Positions 1 through 7,183 of a stretch of 16,038 nt of DNA are shown in pieces; the stretch's first letter is position 1, and each line of letters begins with the position of its first letter. The translations under genes and the position numbers were made by a program. The stretch comes from JBFWVD01 sp050246915. Its GTDB lineage: Bacteria; Actinomycetota; Acidimicrobiia; Acidimicrobiales; Ilumatobacteraceae. Where the stretch lies: NCBI GenBank assembly GCA_050246915.1, contig JBFWVD010000101.1:1-16038 (forward strand). The letters are read 5' to 3'. Below the pieces are notes generated by a model. That model saw nothing but the letters and a program-made list of their open reading frames with translations. It did no database searches and was not told the DNA's origin.

Positions 1-507
1 GCGTTCTACGGCTCCACCGGCAACCTCAAGCTCAACAGACCAGTGGTGGCGATGGCGGCACGGCCACAGGCCGACGGCTACTGGTTCGTGGCCTCCGACG
101 GTGGCATCTTCTCCTACGGCGGGGCGCTGTTCCACGGGTCGATGGGCGCAACGGCGCTCAACAAGCCCGTGGTGGGCATGGCGCCCACATCATCGGGCAA
201 CGGCTATTGGCTGGTTGCCTCCGATGGCGGCATCTTCGCGTTCGGCGATGCCCAGTTCTTCGGATCGACCGGCGACCTCAAGCTCGTGCAGCCCATCGTG
301 GGGATGGCGGCACGACCCCAAGGCGATGGCTACTGGTTCGTGGCTGCCGACGGGGGAGTGTTCTCCTTCGGGGCCGCACGGTTCTTCGGCAGTGCTGCCG
401 GTTCGGCCACGAGTCCGGTGGTGGCCATCTCGGTGACACCGAGCGGCAACGGCTATCGCATCGTCACCGCCGGCGGCACCGTCTTCAACTACGGGGACGC
501 CACCTGA
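1..507 (+). CDS. Secreted DGG/GYW tandem-repeat protein, C-terminal part (5' end outside window)
   Basis: The reading frame is open from base 1 to the TGA at 505-507, so only the last 168 residues are present. They consist of four tandem repeats of about 42 residues. Each carries the pattern F-x-G-S near its start, a P-[VI]-V-[AG] strand, G-Y-[WR] and then D-G-G-[IV]-F-[SA]-[FY]-G; the last repeat has degenerated to GGTVFNYGDAT at the C-terminus. The regular spacing and the aromatic and glycine pattern resemble beta-propeller or WD40-like repeats found at the C-termini of large actinobacterial extracellular proteins, where they usually follow a catalytic or binding domain. No catalytic residues are visible here, and whatever defines the function lies upstream. 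A two-hairpin element begins 8 bases after the stop and probably marks the end of the transcript. Repeat nature is certain; fold and export are inferred. Confidence 0.85.
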   Translation, partial: AFYGSTGNLKLNRPVVAMAARPQADGYWFVASDGGIFSYGGALFHGSMGATALNKPVVGMAPTSSGNGYWLVASDGGIFAFGDAQFFGSTGDLKLVQPIVGMAARPQGDGYWFVAADGGVFSFGAARFFGSAAGSATSPVVAISVTPSGNGYRIVTAGGTVFNYGDAT

Positions 508-514
508 GCTGTCG

Positions 515-580
515 CCAGTCTGGCGCCGGCACCAGACTGGAGTCTGCGTACACAACGTGTGTCGAGAAACTCCAGAGTTC
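515..580 (+). repeat. Two-hairpin 3'-end element, copy 1 (terminator-like)
   Basis: This 66-base element starts 8 bases behind the stop of the repeat-protein gene. Its first hairpin spans 515-540, with 9-bp outer arms CCAGTCTGG and CCAGACTGG. A weaker second hairpin spans 539-573, with GGAGT and ACTCC at its base. It ends in CCAGAGTTC. The same element occurs in inverted orientation at 933-998, with 54 of 66 positions identical by hand alignment. There is no T-tract, so if it terminates transcription it is not a classical intrinsic terminator. It could instead be a REP/BIME-type repeat or an RNA 3'-end stabiliser. Confidence 0.75.
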
Positions 581-932
581 TCACAGTGCGCTGATGGGCT
601 CATCACGAATCACAAGCTCGGACGAGTGCCCAGGACGTTCCCGAGACCGTGGCTCGCATCACCACCGGGAGCTTCAACGCAGACCCTGCCGGCACGAAGG
701 CCGTCTCCACCACCGACCGGGCCACGCTCAAAGCGGCGCGGTCCGAGATCCGTCAGGCCCGACTCGTGCAGAGTCCCTGTTCTCGTTCTGGACCGGAGAT
801 GACTGTGTCGGCGGGACCCATGCGGTACAGGTCGACATGATCAACACCCCAACCGGGTGGTGTGCGGTTCTGCGAAAACGACGTGGGTCGCCGAGTGAAC
901 CTTCCCGAGTCCTGATCGGGTCGAGCGCCTCG
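581..932. other. Intergenic stretch without a convincing gene
   Basis: These 352 bases lie between the two inverted two-hairpin elements. Several short overlapping frames exist, but none has a ribosome-binding site or a recognisable product. The most gene-like stretch is the plus-strand frame that is open from 595 to 840. Its codons from about 610 to 770 mostly end in G or C, as in the real genes here, and GTG at 649 is a possible start. The composition then drifts and the product has no familiar motif. It may be a decayed gene remnant or chance. Confidence 0.5.
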
Positions 933-998
933 GAACTCTGGAGTCTGTGGGCACGCATTGTGTCCACAGACTCCACTCTGGCGCCAGCGCCAGAGTGG
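933..998 (-). repeat. Two-hairpin 3'-end element, copy 2 (terminator-like)
   Basis: This is the inverted copy of the element at 515-580. It lies 24 bases behind the stop of the minus-strand 92-residue gene. Read in the gene's direction, a perfect 12-bp hairpin comes first (998-973, arms CCACTCTGGCGC and GCGCCAGAGTGG). A hairpin with a perfect 11-bp stem follows (974-940, arms GGAGTCTGTGG and CCACAGACTCC). Both copies therefore have the same order and direction relative to the gene they follow. The outer arms differ between copies by a compensatory pair change (G-C at the fourth pair in copy 1, C-G here), which supports selection on the fold. Confidence 0.8.
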
Positions 999-1022
999 CC
1001 ATGTCTCAGAGGTTGGCGTGTC

Positions 1023-1301
1023 TCAGTCGAGGTTGATGCGGTGCAGGACCTCACGGCCGGCGCTCTCGCCCACCTTGATGAGTTGCACGGCGATCTCCGA
1101 CAGTTGTTCGCTGGCGGAGCGCAAGGTGGGCGGCAACATCTCTTGCACGTCGTTCACGACCTTGCTGATCTCACCGCGGCGGATGTTGATCTCGCGGGCG
1201 GCGAGGACGCCGAAACCGACACCGAGGTAGAGGCCTTCGGTCGCCAGCTTCTTGGCGGCCTGGGTGAGCTCGTCGATCTGCGGGGGGAGCGTGGCGGTCA
1301 T
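1023..1301 (-). CDS. Small helical protein of unknown function, 92 residues
   Basis: The start is the ATG at 1301, not the frame's upstream codon at 1343, because a strong ribosome-binding site (GGAGGA at 1310-1305) lies 3 bases before it. The TGA is at 1025-1023. The product looks almost entirely helical. An amphipathic N-terminal helix (residues 8-21) leads into a short glycine-rich hydrophobic segment (GLYLGVGFGVLAA, 23-35). A charged stretch EINIRR follows, then two further helices separated by MLPPTL (55-60). There is no signal peptide, cysteine or catalytic motif. The size and amphipathic character are loosely like phasin or HbhA-type surface-associating proteins, but no family signature is seen and I do not assign one. 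It is transcribed alone, divergent from the envelope operon, from a promoter covered by palindromes, so it is probably a regulated gene. Confidence 0.85.
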   Translation of the reverse strand: MTATLPPQIDELTQAAKKLATEGLYLGVGFGVLAAREINIRRGEISKVVNDVQEMLPPTLRSASEQLSEIAVQLIKVGESAGREVLHRINLD

Positions 1302-1343
1302 GATTCCTCCAGATGCGGGGGTTCTCGCTGTGCTGGCTCGCAC

Positions 1344-1384
1344 GCTTGCAAGCTACGGACGAGTGCTTGCAAAAGCAAGCACTC
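1344..1384. promoter_or_regulatory. Probable operator: paired GCTTGCAA palindromes
   Basis: A perfect palindrome GCTTGCAAGC lies at 1344-1353. A second, with perfect 10-bp arms (GAGTGCTTGC at 1361-1370, GCAAGCACTC at 1375-1384) around AAAA, follows it. The octamer GCTTGCAA begins at 1344 and again at 1365, 21 bases or two helical turns apart. The sites overlap the -35 and -10 hexamers of the minus-strand promoter, as expected for a repressor operator. The regulator is not identifiable from the window. Confidence 0.55.
1350..1378 (-). promoter_or_regulatory. Promoter of the 92-residue gene
   Basis: On the minus strand, TTGCTT (1378-1373) and TAGCTT (1355-1350) are separated by exactly 17 bases, as in a housekeeping sigma-70-type promoter. 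Transcription would start near 1343, leaving a leader of about 40 bases containing the GGAGGA ribosome-binding site. Both hexamers fall inside palindromes. Confidence 0.6.
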
Positions 1385-1485
1385 CTCGGCGGTCGCCTGT
1401 CACTCGGAGGCGCCACTCGAGGTTGTCCCTCGACCCTGTCGCTCGAAGACGGGGCCTGTGCCCGGGCGTCGTCGCCTCGTGGGAC

Positions 1486-1491
1486 TAGCGT
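1486..1491 (+). promoter_or_regulatory. TAGCGT -10-like hexamer of the envelope operon
   Basis: TAGCGT ends 7 bases before the ATG at 1499, and no ribosome-binding site is present. The distance fits a leaderless transcript beginning at or next to the start codon. The same hexamer recurs before other genes in the window (11787 and 15602, and as TAGCAT before ftsH). No good -35 box is visible. Confidence 0.5.
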
Positions 1492-1498
1492 CGTCTCG

Positions 1499-4400
1499 AT
1501 GACCACTCACACCGAACCGGTGCGCACCGTCGCGCCCCCGGTGGTCGCGGTGGTGGTCACCCACGATCCTGGGGCCTGGTTCACCGAGACGCTCGATTCG
1601 CTCGCTGCGCAGGACTATCCCGCCCTGTCGGTGGTGGTCATCGACGCCGCTTCCAGCGTCGACCCGTCGCCGCGGGTGCACACCATCTTGCCCGGGGCCC
1701 TGGTCAGGCGCTTGAAGGGCAACGAGGGGTTCGGCGCATCGGCCAACGAGGTGCTCAAGTTGGTGGAGGGCGCCGCCTTCTTCCTGCTCTGCCACGACGA
1801 CATCGCACTCGAATCCTCGGCGGTCCGCTTGCTGGTCGAGGAGGCCTATCGCTCGAACGCTGCGGTGTGCGGCCCCAAGCAGGTGCGATGGGACGATCCG
1901 AGTCGCCTGGTGTCGGTGGGGGTCGACGTCGATCGCGTCGGTCATTGCCTGTCGGTGTGCGAGGCCGGGGAGCTCGATCAAGAGCAGCACGACGCCGTGC
2001 GAGACGTGTTCGTGGTGGCCGGTGGTTGCCAGCTCGTGCGGGCCGATCTGTTCACCAGCCTCGGCGGTTTCGATCCGGCCATCACCTTCTACGGCGACGA
2101 TCTCGATCTGTGTTGGCGGGCCCATGTGGCCGGGGCGCGGGTGCTCATCGTGCCCAGCGCTCGTGTGCGCCATCGCAGCGCGCTCGAGGAACGCAGGCCC
2201 GATCTCGATCGCACCAGCCTCGTCGCCCGCCATCGCCGTTTGGTGCAGCGCTCCACATCGTCGGCCGGTCATCGCTTGCGGGCGGTGCCGGGCTCGATCG
2301 TCGGCACCATCGGAGAGGTGCTGGGCCCGCTGGTCGGCCGTCGATTCGGTGAGTCACGCGCCGCGTTCGGCGCGCTGGTGTGGTCGTATCGCCAAGGCGG
2401 TCAGGTGCGGCGCCGTCGTCGCTTCGTCGCCGAGCATCGCGCCGTGTCCGACGGTGAGGTGGCCAACCTCCAGATCAGCTCGATCGATCGCTTCCGACGG
2501 GCGCTGCGTGCCGGGAGCGATGCCGACGATCGTTTCGGCACGGTCAGCCGGCTGGCCCGACGGTTCATCGATCAGATGCGCGGTGACGAGAACCGCGTGG
2601 CGCGCACCTTGGCTGTGGTGCTCGCGGTGGTGTTCGTGGTGGCCGCCCGCGATCTCATCCGCGGCGGTGTGCCCGCCATTGGCGAGTTCGGTCAGTTCCG
2701 TCGGTCGGCCTTCAGTCAGCTGCGTGACTATCTCGACGGGGTGCGTTCCACCGGCCTGGCACCGACGGGAACGCCGTCAACCGGAGTTGCGCTCCTCGGC
2801 ATCGTGTCGCTGTTGTGTGGTGGGGCGCTGGGACTGGCGCGCACCGTGTCCGTCATCGGGCCGCTGGTGCTCGGATGGATCGGTGTGTGGGTGTCGAGCC
2901 GGTTCCTGGGGAGCGCCTCGGCGCGGGCCGCCGCGGTGGTGGCCTATGTGGTGAACCCCTTGCCCTACAACGCGATCGCGCAGGGCCACTGGGGTGCAGT
3001 GGTGGTGTACGGCTGCCTGCCGTGGATGGTCGCCCCGGTGTTCGACGCCGCCCGACGCGATCGACGCGATCCGTATGGTTTCGCGGCCGAGGTGGGTGGA
3101 TGGGACGACGTTCGGCTCATCGCCCGCTCTGGTCTGGCAACGGCAGTTGCCATGGCCTTCGAACCGCTCGCGGTGGCGCTGCTGGCGATGGTCGTCGTTG
3201 CCATCGTGATCGCGCTGCTGGTGGCCGGACGGTTGCCGGCGTTGTCCGGCGTGATGCGCGTCGGAGCCGGTGCCGTGGTCGCCGCGCTGGTGCTGAATCT
3301 GCCATGGACGATCGCCCTCGCCCGGGGCACCTCGGCATGGTCGGCGATCGGAGGCGTCAAACCCGCAGCCCCCGGTGGTCTCGATGCCTACGAGGTCCTG
3401 CGGTTTGCCACCGGGCCTGTCGGGGCCGGTGTGCTGGGGCTGGCGCTGTTGCTTCCGGGGCTGTTCGCCGTGGTGGCGGCGCGGGCCGAGCGCATGACCG
3501 AGGCCATCTGGTGGTGGGCCATCGTCACCGGATCGGTGACCATCAGCCTCCTGGCTCAGCGCGGCGTCATCTCCCGTCCGATCGGTCCGGCCGAGCTGGC
3601 GCTGGCGCCCGCTGCGCTGGCCCTGGCCATGTTGGTGGGCGTCGCCATCATCACCTTCCGCTCCGACGTGAGCGGCACCCGATTCGGCATCAACCAACCG
3701 CTGGGCTTCATCTGTCTGGCCGGTGCCGTGCTGGCAGTTGTCCCACCTCTTGCCGCGCTCGGCGATGGAAGCTTCGGTCTCCCCGGTCGCGATTTCGATC
3801 GGACGTTGGCCTTCCTCGATCAGAGCGGCCAGGCCCGCACTGTGTGGATCGGCGATCCGGCCAGCATGCCGGTGGGTTCGTGGTGGATGGCCGATGGGTT
3901 GGCGTGGTCCATCACCGACCGTCCGCGCACCGATGTGTCCACCCGATGGGCCGCCGCGCCCACCGACGACGACATGCGGGTCAAGGAGGCCTTGAACCTC
4001 GCCGGAGCCGGCGACACCGTTCGATTGGGTCGGCTGCTCGGCCCATCGGGGGTGCGCTATGTGATCGTGGCCCGTCGCGGCGGGCCGGCGCTCAGCGGCG
4101 CCGAGGAGCATCCGGTGCCGGCCAGCTTGGCCGACGTGTTGGCCGCGCAATTGGACTTGCGTCGCGTCGACATCGACGACGCCCTCGTCGTGTACGAGAA
4201 CACCAGTTGGATCCCGGTGCGTGCCGCGCTCAGCGCCGGTGCGTTCGAGGCCAGCAGCTCGGCAGGTCCCTCCAGCCTGGTGACCTCCGACGTGTCACGG
4301 TCGGCGCCAGTGCTCTCGGCGTCGGGCCGACGCTTCGTGGGCCCGGTGCCCGCTGGCAGCACGCTGTACCTCGCGCATCCGTTCTCGAACGACTGGAAGG

Positions 4401-4924
4401 TCTCGGTGGATGGTCAGCGGATCGATCCGCAGCCGGCGTTCGGCTGGTCGGCCATCTACTCGGTGCCCCTGGCCGGTGAGGTCACCGTCGAACGTGCGAC
4501 ACCGTGGGCCCGTCGTGGCGCCGTGGCCGCGCAGGCGTTGGCGTGGTTGGTGGCGATGGTGCTGGCCAGCCGGACCGCCCGTCGACGTTTGGCACCAAAG
4601 CAGACGTTGTCAACTCACATTGGCAACGTCGCTCTCGCGTCCTATGGCGATCACGTGATGGGTCATGGCGGAGTGCCCGCTGCGGTGGCCACGGCTGCGC
4701 TGGCGGTCGATGAATGGCCCAGTGACGGTTGGGCGGTGGAGCCAGGACCGACGGTCGATCCCGGCGTGTTGCCGTGGGGTGCCGCGGTCGAGTCGCCGGT
4801 CGATCCGCTGTGGGATGAAGCCGACGCGCAGGAGTCCGGAGAGATCCTGGCCGTGTGGGAAGACCGTGATCTCGATGCCAGGGATCTCGATGCCGGGGAT
4901 GATCGTCTCGAGGGTCCCCGATGA
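1499..4924 (+). CDS. GT2 glycosyltransferase fused to polytopic membrane and extracytoplasmic domains
   Basis: The 1141-residue product starts with a GT-A family 2 domain (about 12-250). It shows the nucleotide-binding strand VVVTHDP (18-24), a GNEGFG segment, the metal-binding pair D100-D101 in CHDD, and the acceptor/catalytic-site motif GDDLDLCWR with D200, D201 and D203. A basic linker leads to many hydrophobic segments from about residue 365. These include a conserved-looking NPLPYN and QGHWG segment (486-499). Then comes a probably extracytoplasmic domain containing NDWKVSVDG (964-972), like the C-termini of YfhO-type membrane proteins, one more membrane helix and an acidic tail. The ATG at 1499 is chosen because the GT2 domain begins directly after it and a TAGCGT box precedes it; the frame is open back to 1313. 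It probably transfers a sugar from a nucleotide donor to a lipid-linked or cell-wall acceptor. It overlaps the next gene by 4 bases. Donor and acceptor are unknown. Confidence 0.9.
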   Translation: MTTHTEPVRTVAPPVVAVVVTHDPGAWFTETLDSLAAQDYPALSVVVIDAASSVDPSPRVHTILPGALVRRLKGNEGFGASANEVLKLVEGAAFFLLCHDDIALESSAVRLLVEEAYRSNAAVCGPKQVRWDDPSRLVSVGVDVDRVGHCLSVCEAGELDQEQHDAVRDVFVVAGGCQLVRADLFTSLGGFDPAITFYGDDLDLCWRAHVAGARVLIVPSARVRHRSALEERRPDLDRTSLVARHRRLVQRSTSSAGHRLRAVPGSIVGTIGEVLGPLVGRRFGESRAAFGALVWSYRQGGQVRRRRRFVAEHRAVSDGEVANLQISSIDRFRRALRAGSDADDRFGTVSRLARRFIDQMRGDENRVARTLAVVLAVVFVVAARDLIRGGVPAIGEFGQFRRSAFSQLRDYLDGVRSTGLAPTGTPSTGVALLGIVSLLCGGALGLARTVSVIGPLVLGWIGVWVSSRFLGSASARAAAVVAYVVNPLPYNAIAQGHWGAVVVYGCLPWMVAPVFDAARRDRRDPYGFAAEVGGWDDVRLIARSGLATAVAMAFEPLAVALLAMVVVAIVIALLVAGRLPALSGVMRVGAGAVVAALVLNLPWTIALARGTSAWSAIGGVKPAAPGGLDAYEVLRFATGPVGAGVLGLALLLPGLFAVVAARAERMTEAIWWWAIVTGSVTISLLAQRGVISRPIGPAELALAPAALALAMLVGVAIITFRSDVSGTRFGINQPLGFICLAGAVLAVVPPLAALGDGSFGLPGRDFDRTLAFLDQSGQARTVWIGDPASMPVGSWWMADGLAWSITDRPRTDVSTRWAAAPTDDDMRVKEALNLAGAGDTVRLGRLLGPSGVRYVIVARRGGPALSGAEEHPVPASLADVLAAQLDLRRVDIDDALVVYENTSWIPVRAALSAGAFEASSSAGPSSLVTSDVSRSAPVLSASGRRFVGPVPAGSTLYLAHPFSNDWKVSVDGQRIDPQPAFGWSAIYSVPLAGEVTVERATPWARRGAVAAQALAWLVAMVLASRTARRRLAPKQTLSTHIGNVALASYGDHVMGHGGVPAAVATAALAVDEWPSDGWAVEPGPTVDPGVLPWGAAVESPVDPLWDEADAQESGEILAVWEDRDLDARDLDAGDDRLEGPR

Positions 4925-6537
4925 TCCGGCGTGTCGTCGTCGGCGCGGTGTTGGCGGCCGGAGCGGTTGGTGCCGTGGTCGCCACCGATGATCCGGCGCG
5001 CATCGGTGCCGCGGCGTTCGGCTCGGCGGAGCCGCAAGTGCAGCCGGTGGTGCCAGCGGCGCGTTCGCTGGGGGTCACGTGGTTCTGTCCGGGGGCGCCG
5101 GCCAGTGCCGAAGAACCCGGTGCGATAGTGATGGCCAATCCCACCGATGTGGAGGTGCGCGCCGTCGTGAACCTGGTGCGCGCCGAGGGGGACACGGTCC
5201 AGTCCGTCGAGACCGTGGGAGCCCGGTCGACGTTGGTGCTCAACCTGGCCGAGCGAGCGCCATCCACCTTCACCGCGGCGATGGTGGAGACCCGCTCGGG
5301 GAGCTTGGTCGTCGAGCAACGAACCGTCACCAAGGTGGCCTCGGCATCGAGCCCGTGCGTGACCACCACCTCGGCCATGTGGCATTCCGCCGACGGCGCC
5401 ACGTCCAAGGACGCGCTCTACGACCTGATGTTGTTCAACCCCTATCCCGCCGACGCGGTGGTGGACCTCGAGTTCTTCACCGAGGAGGGTCGCAACACCG
5501 AAAAAGGCATCTACATCCCCGCCGGATCACTCAAGGTCATCGACCTCGGCGAGCGGGGAACGCGTCGCAAGAACGAGGTGTCGGTGTCGGTGAGCGCAGT
5601 GGCCGGACGGGTGGTGGCGGGACGTCTGTTGCAGTTCGACGGGACCGGTGATCGCAGCGGCATCGTGTCGGGACCGCTGGCACCGGCGGCCTCGACGTCG
5701 TGGGTCTTCCCCGACGGCGTCAAGGCCGACAACTCGGTCGAGACCGTGGTGATCTACAACCCCAATGAACAGAGCGCGCAGGTGGAGATGCAGGTCTTCC
5801 CTGACGATGTCACGACGGTGCCGGCGCAACAGCTCATCACCGTCCCGCCCGGTGAGGCGCAGCGTGTGGAGATGTTCCGCGATGATCAGCTGGCGCCCGG
5901 TGCGCATCGCATCGTGCTCACCAGTGTCAACGACGTCGCTGTGGTGGCGGAGCGTGTCATCGACGAAGCCAAGGGCGTCAGCTCGACGTTCGGGTCCCAC
6001 CTGGCGGCCAACCGTTGGTGGTTCGTCGACGGCAACACCGCGGCTAGCCAACGTGAACGGATCGTCGTGGCCAACCCCACCGGGCTGCCGGCCACCGTGA
6101 CGTTGCGTGAGTTGGGTCCCGGTGGGCTCAAGGTCATCGCTGGAGCCGAGAACGTCGCCGTCGAGCCGGGCAAGTCGATGGGCTTCGATCTCGATCAGCT
6201 GCTCCCGGGTCGATCCACGTTGACCGTGTTGGTCGATGCCAGCGGACCGGTCATCGCCGAGCGCACCCAACGCGTCGATGGCGCGGTGGGTGGTCATCGC
6301 GTGCTCGGGCTGCCCGAGGCCGGTGTGCCGGCAGTGAGCCCCGTGGTGGAGCAGAACCTCGACCTCGAATCAGATCTGGGTGGTGATGAGAACCTGCCCC
6401 TCGACACCGGATCTGTCGATTCCGGATCTGTCGACACAGGATCCGTCGAGGGCAGCTCTCCCAACTCCGGTGCTCCGGGCACCGGTGGAGCGCCGAGCGT
6501 CACCGCTGCGAGCGGGTCCACCGCGGCGCCGAACTGA
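4921..6537 (+). CDS. DUF5719-family exported protein with four tandem beta-type repeats
   Basis: The ATG at 4921 overlaps the upstream stop (ATGA), indicating translational coupling to the glycosyltransferase. Of the 538 residues, 4-21 form an uncleaved anchor or signal sequence (RR then a hydrophobic run). The body consists of four repeats of roughly 105 residues. Each opens with a tryptophan motif (W54, W154, W261, W366-W367, mostly followed by DG or PG) and continues with a strand ending in NP (N73, N173, N280, N385). Each closes with V-[VI]-x-x-R ending at R134, R235, R345 and R448. Only two cysteines are present, C56 and C146, which could form one disulfide. The C-terminal 60 residues are acidic then Ser/Gly/Pro-rich, with three copies of a 15-base DNA repeat at 6403-6447. 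From memory DUF5719 genes lie next to this type of glycosyltransferase in other Actinobacteria, which suggests a partner role in envelope glycan assembly. No enzymatic motif is seen. Confidence 0.85.
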   Translation: MIRRVVVGAVLAAGAVGAVVATDDPARIGAAAFGSAEPQVQPVVPAARSLGVTWFCPGAPASAEEPGAIVMANPTDVEVRAVVNLVRAEGDTVQSVETVGARSTLVLNLAERAPSTFTAAMVETRSGSLVVEQRTVTKVASASSPCVTTTSAMWHSADGATSKDALYDLMLFNPYPADAVVDLEFFTEEGRNTEKGIYIPAGSLKVIDLGERGTRRKNEVSVSVSAVAGRVVAGRLLQFDGTGDRSGIVSGPLAPAASTSWVFPDGVKADNSVETVVIYNPNEQSAQVEMQVFPDDVTTVPAQQLITVPPGEAQRVEMFRDDQLAPGAHRIVLTSVNDVAVVAERVIDEAKGVSSTFGSHLAANRWWFVDGNTAASQRERIVVANPTGLPATVTLRELGPGGLKVIAGAENVAVEPGKSMGFDLDQLLPGRSTLTVLVDASGPVIAERTQRVDGAVGGHRVLGLPEAGVPAVSPVVEQNLDLESDLGGDENLPLDTGSVDSGSVDTGSVEGSSPNSGAPGTGGAPSVTAASGSTAAPN

Positions 6538-6549
6538 GAAGATCGCGTC

Positions 6550-7035
6550 GTGCCCATCGTTGTTGCCATCGCCGTCGCTGTGATCGCGCTCGTGGCCGCG
6601 TGGTTCATCCAACAGCGCCGCACGCCCGATGCTCCGACGCAGTCGGCGTGGCAGGTTCCCTCGCAACTGGATCGTGACGATTTCGCTCGGCCCGATGCGC
6701 CGTGGCTGGTGGCAGTGTTCTCGTCGGCCACGTGCGGCACGTGCGCCAAGGTGGTGGCCCAGTGCGCGGTGCTCGACACCCGCGAGGTGGCCGTCGACAA
6801 CGTCGAGTATTCGGCCCGAACCGAGATTCACAAGCGCTACAGCATCGACGCGGTGCCCATCGTGGTGATCGCCGATGCTGCCGGGGTGGTGCAAGCCAGT
6901 TTCGTCGGACCCATGACCGCCACCGATCTCTGGGCGGCCATGGCCGAGGTGCGTGAGCCGGGCAGCACTCCCGTCAACCCCGATTGCGAAGGCAAGTCCC
7001 GGCCGCAGGCCGGCGCCGAACCGCACCAACACTGA
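6550..7035 (+). CDS. Membrane-anchored thioredoxin-fold protein
   Basis: GTG at 6550 lies 12 bases after the DUF5719 stop, so this is the third gene of the operon. The 161-residue product has an N-terminal membrane helix (2-20) followed by QQRR, a short linker and a thioredoxin-like domain (about 38-135). The redox motif is C62-G-T-C65 after the strand WLVAVFSS. The cis-proline position is V102-P103, followed by strand IVVIADAAG and a helix. The C-terminus is polar and His-ended. CGTC is not the WCGPC of standard thioredoxin, so the role may be specialised. Positive residues directly after the helix would place the domain in the cytoplasm by the positive-inside rule. The exported neighbours would make an outside position more attractive, and the sequence does not settle it. 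No ribosome-binding site is evident. Confidence 0.85.
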   Translation: MPIVVAIAVAVIALVAAWFIQQRRTPDAPTQSAWQVPSQLDRDDFARPDAPWLVAVFSSATCGTCAKVVAQCAVLDTREVAVDNVEYSARTEIHKRYSIDAVPIVVIADAAGVVQASFVGPMTATDLWAAMAEVREPGSTPVNPDCEGKSRPQAGAEPHQH

Positions 7036-7050
7036 CGCCAGACCCGCCGC

Positions 7051-7174
7051 CCCACGCCCGCACCGACGCGGCATCGCACCCGAGCCCTCGCACGCCCCGC
7101 CCACGCGCCCGTCCCCCACGCCCGCACCGACGCGGCATCGCCCCCCAGCCCTCGCCCGCCCCGCCCACGCGCCC
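7051..7174. repeat. Direct repeat, two 60-base copies with 64-base period
   Basis: Bases 7051-7110 and 7115-7174 agree at 57 of 60 positions. Each copy begins CCCACGCCCGCACCGACGCG and ends CGCCCACGCGCCC. The copies are noncoding and extremely C-rich. There are only two copies and no spacer structure, so this is a duplication and not a CRISPR array. Confidence 0.9.
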
Positions 7175-7183
7175 ATCCCACGC

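Noticed and set aside
515..998. A 484-base MITE with 66-base terminal inverted repeats
   Set aside because: No target-site duplication is visible at the outer ends, and each arm sits immediately behind a different gene in gene-relative orientation, which fits 3'-end elements better. A mobile origin is not excluded.
1361..1384. CIRCE (HrcA) heat-shock operator
   Set aside because: GAGTGC and GCACTC are in the opposite order and spacing from CIRCE, where GCACTC precedes GAGTGC across nine bases.
2777..4150. 457-codon minus-strand open frame inside the glycosyltransferase gene
   Set aside because: Antisense shadow; the composition (Gly, Arg, His, Gln) is typical of such frames and the plus-strand gene is well supported.
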